Source: Duganella aquatilis (lineage in GTDB: Bacteria; Pseudomonadota; Gammaproteobacteria; Burkholderiales; Burkholderiaceae_D). Taken from it: a stretch of 64,000 nt of DNA. The notes under the pieces were generated by a model. That model was not told where the DNA came from, searched no databases, and saw only the letters and a program-made list of their open reading frames with translations. Of the stretch, positions 44,794-53,477 are shown in pieces; the first letter of the stretch is position 1; each line of letters starts with the position of its first letter. Both the position numbers and the translations under genes were made by a program. The stretch is from NCBI RefSeq assembly GCF_009674565.1, contig NZ_WKJL01000002.1, positions 248,001 through 312,000 on the forward strand, in the 5' to 3' direction.

Positions 44794-47090
44794 ATCTTGT
44801 CGAGCTTGGCGATGCTCAGGTCCAGCACCTTCATGCCGGCGCTGCCGAAGTTGATCTGAGCGCGGGCATTATTGCCGCTGCCTTCGATATTCACAATCAC
44901 GCCCTCGCCGAACTTGGCGTGGGCCACCGATTGGCCCAGGCGCCAGCCTGAACTGGCCTCGGCCGCCTTGCTGGCCATCTTCTGCGCCAGCGCCTTGTCC
45001 GACCCCACCAGCGGCGCCTCGTCCCAGGCCGACTTGCGCGCCGCGAACCAGCCCGGCTGCACCTTCGGCGTCAGCCACTTCAGCGCCTCTTCCGGCAACT
45101 CGTCAAAGAAGCGCGACTTCATGTTGTAGCGGGTCTGGCCGTGCAGCATGCGCGTCTGCGCAAAGCTCAGGTACAGGCGCTGGCGCGCACGCGTGATCGC
45201 CACGTACATCAGGCGGCGTTCCTCTTCCACGCCGTCATGCTCGCGCGAACTGCTCTCGTGCGGGAACAGGCCCTCTTCCAGACCGGTGATGAAGACGTTG
45301 TTGAACTCCAGGCCCTTGGCCGAGTGCACCGTCATCATCTGCACCGCTTCCTGGCCGACGGTGGCCTGGTTGTCGCCCGCCTCCAGCGACGCGTGCGACA
45401 GGAAGGCCGACAGCGGCGACATCACGGTCGCCAGCGGCGCGTCGGCATCCAGGATCTCGAAGCCGTCCTCGTTCACCACCGGCAAGCCGGACTGCGGCAG
45501 CGACTGTGGTCCCAGATGCGCCGGCGCGCCCTGGCCGAAGCCCTCTTCCGACACGAACTGCGTGGCGGCGCTGACCATCTGCTCCAAGTTTTCGATGCGG
45601 TCGGCGCCTTCTTTTTCGGTGGCGTAGTGGGTCAGCAGCGTCGACTGTTCCAGCACCACGCGCACCAGTTCCGGCAAGGCCATCTGCTGCGTTTCAAAGC
45701 GCGCGCCTTCGATCAGCTTGACGAAGCCGGCCAGCGAGGTGCCGGCCTTGCCGGTCACATAGGGCACGGCCGCGTACAGCGACACGCGGTACTGGTCGGC
45801 CGCCGCCTGCAAGGTCTCGATCGAGCGCACGCCGATGCCGCGCGCCGGGAAGTTGACCACGCGCAGGAAGGCGGAATCGTTGTGCGGATTGTCCATCAGC
45901 TGCAGGTAGGCGATGGCGTGCTTGACCTCGGCGCGCTGGAAGTAGCGCAGGCCGCCGTACACATGGTACGGAATGCCGGCCGAGAACAGCGCATGCTCGA
46001 TCACGCGCGACTGCGCATTCGAGCGGTACAGCACGGCGATTTCGCTGCGCGAAGCGCCGTCGTGGATCAGGTTCTTGGTTTCCTCGATGATCCACGATGC
46101 TTCGGACAGGTCCGAATTGGCTTCGTAGACGCGCACCTGCTCGCCGTGGCCGGCGTCGGTGCGCAGGTTCTTGCCCAGGCGCTTGCTGTTATTGGCGATC
46201 AGCACGTTGGCGGCGTCCAGGATGTGACCGTGCGAGCGGTAGTTCTGCTCCAGCTTGATCAGGTTCTTGACGTGGAACTCGCGCTCGAAAGCGCTCATAT
46301 TGCCGACGTTGGCGCCGCGGAAGGCGTAAATCGACTGGTCATCGTCGCCGACCGCGAACAGCGCGCTGCTGCTTTGCGTGCCGTGGCCGGACATCAGCTT
46401 CAGCCATTTGTATTGCAGGTCATTGGTATCCTGGAACTCGTCGACCAGGATGTGCTGGAAGCGCTGCTGGTAGTGTTCGCGCAACGGCTGGTTGCGGCTC
46501 AACAGCTCGTAGGTGCGCAGCAGCAGTTCGGCGAAGTCGACAACGCCTTCGCGCTGGCACTGGTCGTCGTACAGCTGGTACAGCTCGACCTTCTTGCGCT
46601 CGTCGGCGTTGTACGGATCGATCTTGTCGGCGCGCAGGCCCTGGTCTTTCGCGCCGTTGATGAAGTACATGATGTCCTTCGGCGGAAACTTCTCGTCATC
46701 GACATTGTTCGCCTTCAGCAGGCGCTTGATGGCCGACAGCTGATCCTGCGTGTCGAGAATCTGGAAGGTCTGCGGCAGCGCGGCGTCGCGGTGGTGGGTG
46801 CGCAGCAGGCGGTTGCACAGGCCGTGGAAGGTGCCGATCCACATGCCGCGCGTGTTAATCGGCAGCATGGCGGACAGACGGGTCAGCATCTCCTTGGCGG
46901 CCTTGTTGGTAAAGGTCACCGCCAGGATGCCGGAAGGCGACACCTGGCCGGTTTGAATCAGCCAGGCGATGCGGGTGGTCAGAACGCGGGTTTTACCAGA
47001 ACCGGCTCCCGCCAGAATCAGTGCGCTCTGCGCGGGCAAGGTAACAGCGGCAAGCTGTTCGTCGTTGAGGTTGTGGAGAAGATTATGCAT
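44790..47090 (-). CDS. uvrD: UvrD-type superfamily 1A DNA helicase
   Basis: The 766-residue 3'-5' helicase acts in nucleotide excision and mismatch repair. It has Walker A GAGSGKT at 28-34, DEFQDTN, GDDDQSIYAFRGA, QNYRS, and a C-terminal Tudor-like domain (KFGEGVIVNIEG). The start codon lies in the 3' arm of an inverted repeat whose loop contains TATAAT and lacks a ribosome site. Confidence 0.95.
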   Translation of the reverse strand: MHNLLHNLNDEQLAAVTLPAQSALILAGAGSGKTRVLTTRIAWLIQTGQVSPSGILAVTFTNKAAKEMLTRLSAMLPINTRGMWIGTFHGLCNRLLRTHHRDAALPQTFQILDTQDQLSAIKRLLKANNVDDEKFPPKDIMYFINGAKDQGLRADKIDPYNADERKKVELYQLYDDQCQREGVVDFAELLLRTYELLSRNQPLREHYQQRFQHILVDEFQDTNDLQYKWLKLMSGHGTQSSSALFAVGDDDQSIYAFRGANVGNMSAFEREFHVKNLIKLEQNYRSHGHILDAANVLIANNSKRLGKNLRTDAGHGEQVRVYEANSDLSEASWIIEETKNLIHDGASRSEIAVLYRSNAQSRVIEHALFSAGIPYHVYGGLRYFQRAEVKHAIAYLQLMDNPHNDSAFLRVVNFPARGIGVRSIETLQAAADQYRVSLYAAVPYVTGKAGTSLAGFVKLIEGARFETQQMALPELVRVVLEQSTLLTHYATEKEGADRIENLEQMVSAATQFVSEEGFGQGAPAHLGPQSLPQSGLPVVNEDGFEILDADAPLATVMSPLSAFLSHASLEAGDNQATVGQEAVQMMTVHSAKGLEFNNVFITGLEEGLFPHESSSREHDGVEEERRLMYVAITRARQRLYLSFAQTRMLHGQTRYNMKSRFFDELPEEALKWLTPKVQPGWFAARKSAWDEAPLVGSDKALAQKMASKAAEASSGWRLGQSVAHAKFGEGVIVNIEGSGNNARAQINFGSAGMKVLDLSIAKLDKI

Positions 47091-47111
47091 CCCGTGATTA
47101 TACCGGGATGC
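47087..47111 (-). promoter_or_regulatory. Dyad with TATAAT loop at the uvrD start codon
   Basis: GCATCCCG (47087-47094) and CGGGATGC (47104-47111) flank a nine-base loop that reads GTATAATCA on the minus strand. The ATG of uvrD lies in the downstream arm, six bases after TATAAT. If this is the -10 box the mRNA would be leaderless, and a protein bound to the dyad would block it. Confidence 0.5.
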
Positions 47112-47118
47112 CTCTTCA

Positions 47119-49221
47119 TCATGCGGATGGTGCGGAAACGGCCTTACCGTTTTGCAAGCTTTCCTCCATCAGCGCGCGGATGGCGCGTTCGGCTTCGCGG
47201 ACGGCATCGGCGTGCTTCAGGCTGAGTTGTGCCATCTGTCCGCTGAGCTCGCCCATCGGACGGCTGGCGGCGGCCATTTTCTTGTTCAGTTCGCGCAGCG
47301 GTGCATCGAGTTCATGCACTTTTTCCATCTTGGCCGAGAGTTCCTTTTGCTGTTCCGCCATCTGGCGTTGCAGCGGCTCCATTTCCTTTTGCAGGGCGGC
47401 CTGCTTTTCCTGGAAGGCGCGGATTTTTTCCTGGCTGCTGTCCGGGCCCAGCTCGCGTGCCGCTGCCTCGATGCGGCGGCCGATGCGTTCCTGGGCACGC
47501 GCCAGTTTTTCCATCGCGCGCTGGTTCACTTCAGCGTTCTGGGCGGATTTCTTGCCTAACTCGCCGGCGGCAATGCCGATCTCGGTGCCGACGTCGCTCA
47601 TGATCTTGCCTTGGGCATTCATTTTCTTGCCCTGCTCGTCCATTTGCGCGCCGATGCGCTCGACCGGCGTCCAGGCCTGGTCGATGCGGGCCAGCACGGC
47701 AGGATCGCGCACCACATAGGTTTTGTCGCCGTCGCGGAACCAGAGGAAATCGCCCTTCATGCTGTCGCGCAGCCTGGCGACCTGCTTGATTTCCTGCGTG
47801 GTGGCGGAAACCGTGATGTTGTCGCGGCCGGCGTGCACGATGGCGTAGCTGTTGCGGGAGGATGGCGCCGGCGCGGCCGCCGGCGCAGGCGCTGCTGCCG
47901 GTGCAGGTGCGGCGGCGGATGCTGGGGCGGCAGGGGCCGCCGGGGCTGCGGGTGCTGCGGGTGCTGCAGGCGCCGCTTGCGCGACCAGCAGCGAGACTGG
48001 CCCGACTGGTCCGACTGGTCCGACTGGTCCAACTGGCGCAACCGGTGCGACTGGCGCGGGTTCGGCTGGCGGTGCAGGTTCGGCTGGCGGCGCTGGTTCC
48101 ACCGTCATGGCCGGCGCCTCCGGCGCGGCAGGCGCTTCGGGCGCTTCAAAGGCTGGCGGCTCCATCATGGCGACGGCAGGCGCGGCCGGCAGCATGGGCG
48201 GCGGTGGCGGCGAGGCGTGGGCATAGAACACCGCGCCGGCGGCAAACAGGCCGGCCAGCGGCACAGCCATCTTCCAGCTGACCGGTTCAACATCGGGACG
48301 CAGCAGGCGTTTAATACGAGACATGAGATTTCCTCCGTGAGCCGCGTGGGCTAGTTGTGTAGTGTCGAACTGAAATCGATCCAGTTGCGACAGGGCTTGC
48401 GCCAGCTTTTGCGGCTGGCCGAGCATACCCACGGCCAGGTCGTCGGCGATTTGTTCCCGCTCGATCCGTATCCTGCGCGATATAGCCCAAACACTAGGGT
48501 GATAGAACAGCACGATCTCGATCGCGCTTTGTATGAGGTTGACGAGGTAATCGTGGCGCTTGATGTGCGCCAGCTCGTGCGCCAGCAGCGCTTCCAGCAG
48601 GTCGACCGGCATGCCGGTGATCAGCGCGCCTGGCACCAGCACGACGGGCTTCCAGCAGCCGGCGGTGACCGGGCTGTCGATGCGCTCGGACACGCCCAGC
48701 TGAACGAACTGTTCGATGTCGAAACGGCGCGCCAGCTCGGACAGGCGGCGCTGCCAGTAAGGATTGGTGGTGTATTGATCGGCGCGGGTATGGTCGGCCA
48801 CCCACTTCAGGCCCAGCGCCAGGCGCAGCGACATCAGCGCCGCGCCCGCCAGCCACAGGCCGACGATCCACGGCAGCTGGCGGCGCAGCACGGACTTGAC
48901 GTCATCCAGCGTGCTGTCGTCGATCAGCGAAACGGTGGCGCCGGCATCCGAGGCGGCCACGGTCTGCACCGCATTGCCGAAACCGGCGGCAGCCTGCACG
49001 TCGGCCAGTTGCAGGATGATGCTCGACAGCGGCAGCGCCGCGCACAGCAGCATGGCGGCGCACGCCACGGCGTAGCGCGTTTGCGGACGCGCCTTGCGCA
49101 GCAGCTGCATGGCCAACGCCACGCCCCAGCCGATCAACAGGCCTTGCCAGACGAAATGCAGCAGCGCCCAGCCGGTGGCAGGCACCAATGCTTGTAACAG
49201 GGAAGTGAGTTGAGGATTCAT
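47119..49221 (-). CDS. M56 (BlaR1-type) membrane metallopeptidase with coiled-coil tail
   Basis: The 700-residue protein has N-terminal membrane helices (about 14-40, 50-72 and 116-138), a cytosolic-facing M56 domain with zinc motif HELAH at 215-219, and a further helix near 310-330. A Pro/Ala/Gly-Val-rich stretch (about 340-460, including GPV repeats) follows, then an extended Glu/Lys/Gln-rich coiled coil to the end. The family senses beta-lactams (BlaR1/MecR1), but no penicillin-binding domain or adjacent BlaI gene is present, so the signal is unknown. Confidence 0.88.
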   Translation of the reverse strand: MNPQLTSLLQALVPATGWALLHFVWQGLLIGWGVALAMQLLRKARPQTRYAVACAAMLLCAALPLSSIILQLADVQAAAGFGNAVQTVAASDAGATVSLIDDSTLDDVKSVLRRQLPWIVGLWLAGAALMSLRLALGLKWVADHTRADQYTTNPYWQRRLSELARRFDIEQFVQLGVSERIDSPVTAGCWKPVVLVPGALITGMPVDLLEALLAHELAHIKRHDYLVNLIQSAIEIVLFYHPSVWAISRRIRIEREQIADDLAVGMLGQPQKLAQALSQLDRFQFDTTQLAHAAHGGNLMSRIKRLLRPDVEPVSWKMAVPLAGLFAAGAVFYAHASPPPPPMLPAAPAVAMMEPPAFEAPEAPAAPEAPAMTVEPAPPAEPAPPAEPAPVAPVAPVGPVGPVGPVGPVSLLVAQAAPAAPAAPAAPAAPAAPASAAAPAPAAAPAPAAAPAPSSRNSYAIVHAGRDNITVSATTQEIKQVARLRDSMKGDFLWFRDGDKTYVVRDPAVLARIDQAWTPVERIGAQMDEQGKKMNAQGKIMSDVGTEIGIAAGELGKKSAQNAEVNQRAMEKLARAQERIGRRIEAAARELGPDSSQEKIRAFQEKQAALQKEMEPLQRQMAEQQKELSAKMEKVHELDAPLRELNKKMAAASRPMGELSGQMAQLSLKHADAVREAERAIRALMEESLQNGKAVSAPSA

Positions 49222-49239
49222 GCCGCGCTCCGGGTTGAT

Positions 49240-49293
49240 GGATGTAGAATAAATTATCTAGATTGCGAAGTCTAGAACTTTTTTTCTACATCC
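49240..49293. repeat. Nested inverted repeats upstream of the M56 gene
   Basis: GGATGTAGAA (49240-49249) and TTCTACATCC (49284-49293) are a 10-bp inverted repeat. Inside lie two copies of TCTAGA (49257-49262 and 49271-49276), themselves a dyad. The AT-rich block sits 18 bp upstream of the M56 start. BlaI-type operators in other bacteria are TACA-N-TGTA dyads, which these resemble only loosely. Confidence 0.5.
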
Positions 49294-49311
49294 AGCCCGG
49301 CGGGCTTTTTT
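49294..49311 (+). terminator. Short hairpin with T-run downstream of frmA
   Basis: AGCCCG-G-CGGGCT followed by six T on the plus strand lies right at the end of the minus-strand frmA gene. The polarity suits plus-strand transcripts, so for frmA it is only a weak hairpin. Confidence 0.35.
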
Positions 49312-50416
49312 AGTACAGCACGACGGAGCGGATCGACTCGCCGCTCTTCATCAGGTCGAAGCCCTGGTTGATGTCTTCCAGCTTCAGGCGGTGGGTGATC
49401 AGGTCGTCGATGTTCAGCTTGCCTTCCATGTACCAGTCGACGATCTTCGGCACGTCGGTACGGCCGCGTGCGCCGCCGAAGGCCGAACCCTTCCACTCGC
49501 GGCCCGTCACCAGCTGGAACGGACGGGTGGAGATTTCCTGCCCTGCCGCCGCCACGCCGATGATGATCGACTTGCCCCAGCCCTTGTGGCAGCACTCCAG
49601 CGCCTGGCGCATCAGCGTGGTGTTGCCGACGCACTCGAAGCTGTAGTCGGCGCCGCCGTCGGTCAGCTGGATGATGTGGTCAACCACGTTTTCCACTTCA
49701 TTCGGGTTGATGAAGTGCGTCATGCCGAACTTGCGCGCCATTTCCTGGCGGGCCGGATTGATGTCGACGCCGATGATCTTGTCCGCGCCAACCATCTTGG
49801 CGGCCTGGATCACGTTCAGGCCGATACCGCCCAGACCGAACACGACCACGTTCGCGCCGGCTTCCACCTTGGCGGTGAACAGCACCGCGCCGACGCCGGT
49901 GGTGACGCCGCAACCGATGTAGCAAACCTTGTCGAACGGCGCATCTTCACGGATCTTGGCCAGCGCGATTTCCGGCACCACGATGTAGTTCGAGAAGGTC
50001 GACGTGCCCATGTAGTGATAGATCGGCTTGCCGTCGATGGAGAAGCGGCTGGTCGCATCCGGCATCAGGCCGCGGCCCTGCGTGGAGCGGATCGACTGGC
50101 ACAGATTGGTCTTCTGCGACAGGCAGAATTTGCACTGGCGGCATTCCGGCGTGTACAGCGGAATGACGTGGTCGTCTTTTTTGAGCGATTTGACGCCGGG
50201 ACCGACGTCCACCACGATGCCCGCGCCTTCATGGCCCAGGATCGCCGGAAAAATCCCTTCCGGATCAGCGCCGGACAGGGTGTAGTAATCGGTGTGGCAA
50301 ATGCCGGTGGCCTTGATCTCGACCAGCACTTCGCCCTCGCGCGGGCCGCCCAGTTCGACTTCTTCAATCGTCAGGGGCTTGCCCGCCTGCCAGGCAACGG
50401 CTGCTTTGGTTTTCAT
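49310..50416 (-). CDS. frmA: S-(hydroxymethyl)glutathione dehydrogenase (class III alcohol dehydrogenase)
   Basis: The 368-residue zinc enzyme oxidises the formaldehyde-glutathione adduct. Catalytic zinc ligands lie in GICHTDYY and GHEGAGIV, with structural zinc cysteines in ECRQCKFCLSQKTNLC and the NAD site VFGLGGIGLNV. The start at MKTKAAVAW is chosen because AAAGGA precedes it. No frmB or FrmR gene is adjacent. The ribosome site and ATG lie within a perfect 11-bp inverted repeat. Confidence 0.96.
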   Translation of the reverse strand: MKTKAAVAWQAGKPLTIEEVELGGPREGEVLVEIKATGICHTDYYTLSGADPEGIFPAILGHEGAGIVVDVGPGVKSLKKDDHVIPLYTPECRQCKFCLSQKTNLCQSIRSTQGRGLMPDATSRFSIDGKPIYHYMGTSTFSNYIVVPEIALAKIREDAPFDKVCYIGCGVTTGVGAVLFTAKVEAGANVVVFGLGGIGLNVIQAAKMVGADKIIGVDINPARQEMARKFGMTHFINPNEVENVVDHIIQLTDGGADYSFECVGNTTLMRQALECCHKGWGKSIIIGVAAAGQEISTRPFQLVTGREWKGSAFGGARGRTDVPKIVDWYMEGKLNIDDLITHRLKLEDINQGFDLMKSGESIRSVVLY

Positions 50417-50444
50417 GATGTTCCTTTCGCGTTGGAACATCATG
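50414..50444 (-). promoter_or_regulatory. 11-bp inverted repeat covering the frmA start codon and ribosome site
   Basis: CATGATGTTCC-N9-GGAACATCATG spans 50414-50444. Read in the mRNA, the 3' arm contains the end of the ribosome site and the ATG, so the stem would hide both. It could be an RNA switch, or a DNA operator overlapping the start. Confidence 0.65.
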
Positions 50445-50452
50445 ATAACAAA

Positions 50453-51382
50453 TCAGTCGTGGAATGCCTCTACCACTTTACGCTGACCCAGCATGAACGC
50501 GTCGGCCACGTGGCGCAGCGGCGCCACATCGACGTCCGACTTGCCGGCGCGGATGATGGCGGCGAAACGCTGGTACAGCGACGGATATTCGGCTTCCTTC
50601 TCCAGCGCCTGCTCGGCGCCGTCGATCCACAGGCGCGAGCCGCCGTCGGCCAGCCGCACCTCGCCCTTGGCGGTGGTGACGATGATGTCCCAGCTTTGCT
50701 TGCCGGTCTGGCGCCAGTCGAATTCGGCGTGCACCTCAACGCCGTCGGCGTCCTGGAAATGCAGGTCGGCGGCGATCGGCGCGTCGCGGTTTTCCGGGAA
50801 TTCCAGCGCGGCCCTGGTCAGGAACACGGCCGACGGCAGGATCTCGGTGACGATCGACAGCGCATTGATGCCCGGATCGAACACGCCCAGGCCGCCGGCT
50901 TGCCAGATCCAGTCCTGGTTCGGGTGCCACTGGCGCACGTCTTCTTTCCAGACCACGTGCATGGCGGTCGGCTTTTCGACGGCCAGGTGGGCCTTGGCCG
51001 GCTGCACGCCCGGCGCATAGCGCGAGTGCCAGCTGGCGAACAGGCTCACGCCCTGTTCGGCGGCGTAGGCTTCCAGGTCGGCCACTTCCGACAGCGTGGC
51101 GCCCGGCGGTTTTTCCAGGAACACGTGCTTGCCGGCGGCCAGCGCCTTGCGCGCGGCGGCGTAGCGGTACTGCGGCGGCATGCACAGCGAGACGGCTTCG
51201 ATGGACGGATCGGCCGCCAGCATCGCTTCAATGGTCGGGAAGCTGGGAACGTTGTCGATGGTGTTGTTGCGGCTGGCCGTCGCGACCAGCGCGTAGTCGG
51301 CATTCGCGGTGATGGCTGGCAGATGCTGGTCGTAAACGATCTTGCCCACGCCGACGATGGCGAGTTTGATTGGTGACGTCAT
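50453..51382 (-). CDS. D-galactose 1-dehydrogenase, Gfo/Idh/MocA family
   Basis: The 309-residue NAD(P)-dependent sugar dehydrogenase has the Rossmann motif AIVGVGKIVYDQHLPAI, the EKPP motif (FLEKPPGATL), and the segment WKEDVRQWHPNQDWIWQ with GGLGVFDPGINALSIVTE that marks the Pseudomonas-type D-galactose 1-dehydrogenase. The ATG at 51382 follows AGGAAA. It may open the De Ley-Doudoroff galactose route; no other genes of that route are nearby. Confidence 0.88.
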   Translation of the reverse strand: MTSPIKLAIVGVGKIVYDQHLPAITANADYALVATASRNNTIDNVPSFPTIEAMLAADPSIEAVSLCMPPQYRYAAARKALAAGKHVFLEKPPGATLSEVADLEAYAAEQGVSLFASWHSRYAPGVQPAKAHLAVEKPTAMHVVWKEDVRQWHPNQDWIWQAGGLGVFDPGINALSIVTEILPSAVFLTRAALEFPENRDAPIAADLHFQDADGVEVHAEFDWRQTGKQSWDIIVTTAKGEVRLADGGSRLWIDGAEQALEKEAEYPSLYQRFAAIIRAGKSDVDVAPLRHVADAFMLGQRKVVEAFHD

Positions 51383-51482
51383 CAATGTTTCCTGGTTGAG
51401 TTGATCCGGCAGACTATCATCTCAGCCAGCCGCGCAACAAGCGCGGAAGGACGTCACCTTGTATTTATTATCAATAAGCCGA

Positions 51483-51935
51483 TTATTGGGGTTCAACCGG
51501 CATCGCAGGACCGATCCCCAGCAGGTCGGACACGGTGCGCCACAGCTGGCGCGGCGAGGTCCACGGCTTGGGCAGGAAGGCGCTGCCGGCGTTGTGATGC
51601 TCCGGATGGCGCGCCGAATACATCAGCACGCGCGCGTCGCCCTGGTAGGCGCGCAGCTCGGCCAGCAGGTCGATGCCGTCGCCGTCCGGCAGGTCCGGGT
51701 CCAGCACCACCAGCGCGAACTTTTCCTTGTGCAGCAGTTCCTGCGCGGCGGCCAGGGTCGGCACGTGGGTAACCTGGGTTTCCGGCACCAGCAGCGCGGC
51801 CAGCACCAGCGCCGCGTCGTGGTCGCTATCGATGTGCAGCACGCGGGGCGCCGAGGCAAAAATGGAAAAACCGATGGCGCCGCCGCTCTCTTCGGTCAAC
51901 GGGCGATAGGTGCTGCTTGGATGATCGTTGGTCAT
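51483..51935 (-). CDS. Stand-alone response-regulator receiver protein
   Basis: The 150-residue protein has a receiver domain after about 35 extra residues: acidic pair in HIDSDHD, phosphoacceptor Asp in VVLDPDLPDGDG, Ser in MYSA, and Lys in FLPKPW. No output domain follows, so it likely acts by protein contact. A longer reading adds 37 unconvincing residues. It lies downstream of the ANTAR regulator gene on the same strand (205-bp gap), with no kinase in sight. Confidence 0.88.
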   Translation of the reverse strand: MTNDHPSSTYRPLTEESGGAIGFSIFASAPRVLHIDSDHDAALVLAALLVPETQVTHVPTLAAAQELLHKEKFALVVLDPDLPDGDGIDLLAELRAYQGDARVLMYSARHPEHHNAGSAFLPKPWTSPRQLWRTVSDLLGIGPAMPVEPQ

Positions 51936-52140
51936 GACTGTCTCCGCTGGATAAGCTAGGTGCAAGCTCGGCGGAGTTGGGCCGAAGGAATCGGGGGTGG
52001 CGCAGGGTACAGGCGGCCATTGAGGCGACAGGCGCAGATCAGGCATGTCGCTGCTGAGGCTGACGGATAGGTTTTATCCGCCGCTCAGACAGTAGTGTAT
52101 CTCAAAAATGCTTCAGAGCAAGGAAAATTGCCCTGATCGT

Positions 52141-52773
52141 TTACTTTTTCAGACGGTTGTTGAACGCGGCGTGCAGGCTGTTCAAGGTTTCCTCGGCCGC
52201 CAGCAGCTGGTCCGCCACCTCGTTCACCTTGCGGCGATTGGAGCGGGCGTGGTCGCGCAGCACCTCGAATGCGGTGTTGCGGTCGGTCTGGAATTTGCAC
52301 ATCAGCAAGCCCACGGCCAGGCTGGTTTCGCGGCCGGCAGCCAGGGCGGCGTTCAGATTCAGCTCGGTACGGCGCAGCTGGCGGATCTCGTCGGCGCGCG
52401 CCAGGCCGGCGGCAAAGGCCGGCATCAGCTGCTTCTCGTCGACCGGCTTGACCAGGAAGCCGACCGCGCCGTAGGAGGCGGCCTGCTTGCCAGCGTCGGC
52501 ATCGCCGCGTCCGGACAGGAACATGAATGGCACCGAACTGGTGGCGTGCAGCTGCTTGGCCAGTTCCAGGCCGTTCATGCCGGGCATGTGGATGTCCAGC
52601 AGGGCCAGGTCCGGCTCGCGCTGGGCAATGGCTTGCAGGGCTTGTTCCGCGGAAGGCGCTTTGGCTACGTCGTAGCCGGCATGGCTCAGGACTTCGCCAA
52701 GGAAGTCGAGCAGCAGTGGATCGTCGTCGACAATGAGAATGAGACGCTTGGGGCTGACGGAAGATAAAGGCAT
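52141..52773 (-). CDS. Response regulator with ANTAR RNA-binding output domain
   Basis: The 210-residue protein has an N-terminal receiver (VDDDP, phosphoacceptor in LALLDIHMPGMNG, Lys in FLVKPVD) and a C-terminal ANTAR domain (about residues 148-200, LAVGLLMCKFQTDRNTAFEVL). ANTAR proteins bind paired hairpins in leader RNA and prevent termination. No kinase or obvious target leader was found in this window. Confidence 0.92.
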   Translation of the reverse strand: MPLSSVSPKRLILIVDDDPLLLDFLGEVLSHAGYDVAKAPSAEQALQAIAQREPDLALLDIHMPGMNGLELAKQLHATSSVPFMFLSGRGDADAGKQAASYGAVGFLVKPVDEKQLMPAFAAGLARADEIRQLRRTELNLNAALAAGRETSLAVGLLMCKFQTDRNTAFEVLRDHARSNRRKVNEVADQLLAAEETLNSLHAAFNNRLKK

Positions 52774-52844
52774 AGGGGCGGCTACCTCGGGCTATTGCTA
52801 ACGAGTCCATTATAAAGCCGAAAACCGTCTGCACTCCAAGCGTT

Positions 52845-53462
52845 TTATTGCTGCGTAAATAGCAACTGGAATTGGCCTACCGCATCCGCCACACTTTCAG
52901 CTTGATAGATGCTGCTGATGGCGGCCACCATATCGGCGCCGCGGGCGACCAGCGGGGCGGCGTTTTCGGGGGTCATGCCGCCGATGACGACGGTCGGCAC
53001 GTGGATCAGTTCGCGGGCCAGGTCGAGGATGGAGGGCGGCGTCGTGACCGCGTATTGCTTCACGCGCGAGGGGTAAAAGCCGCCGAAGGCGACGTAGCTG
53101 GCGCCGGCCTGCTGGGCGTTCAGCGCGCGCGGCAGGTCGCCGTAACAGGAGGCGCCGATGATTTTTTGTGTGCCCAGCCGGGCGCGGATGTCGGCCACTT
53201 CGGCGTCGGTGCCGCCGAGGTGGACGCCATCGGCGTCCAGTTGCTCGCACAGGTCGACGAAGTCATTGACGATGAACGGCACGCGGTGACGGCGGCACAA
53301 CGCCAGCAGCGCGGCGGCCTGTTCGGCGCGCTGGTCCGGTCCGGCTTCCTTGTGGCGGTATTGCAGCAGCGCGATGTGGCCGGCCTTCAGCGCCTGTTCG
53401 CTGACGTGCAGCAGGCGGTCGGTGTTGTCCCAGTTGGGCGTGACGAGGTAGAGTCCTTGCAT
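52845..53462 (-). CDS. thiE: Thiamine-phosphate synthase ThiE
   Basis: The 205-residue TIM-barrel enzyme couples the pyrimidine and thiazole phosphates. Motifs include LLQYRHKE, FIVNDFVDLCEQLDADGVHLG, and VVIGGMTPENAAPLVARGADMVAAIS. It is the last gene of the thi operon, 15 bp after thiD. Confidence 0.95.
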   Translation of the reverse strand: MQGLYLVTPNWDNTDRLLHVSEQALKAGHIALLQYRHKEAGPDQRAEQAAALLALCRRHRVPFIVNDFVDLCEQLDADGVHLGGTDAEVADIRARLGTQKIIGASCYGDLPRALNAQQAGASYVAFGGFYPSRVKQYAVTTPPSILDLARELIHVPTVVIGGMTPENAAPLVARGADMVAAISSIYQAESVADAVGQFQLLFTQQ

Positions 53463-53477
53463 GATTTCTCCTGATGG

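Noticed and set aside
47852..48226. Plus-strand frame with collagen-like GPTGPTGAT repeats
   Set aside because: It is the reverse complement of the Pro/Ala/Gly-Val-rich linker of the M56 peptidase; the repeat arises from the same codon repeats read backwards.
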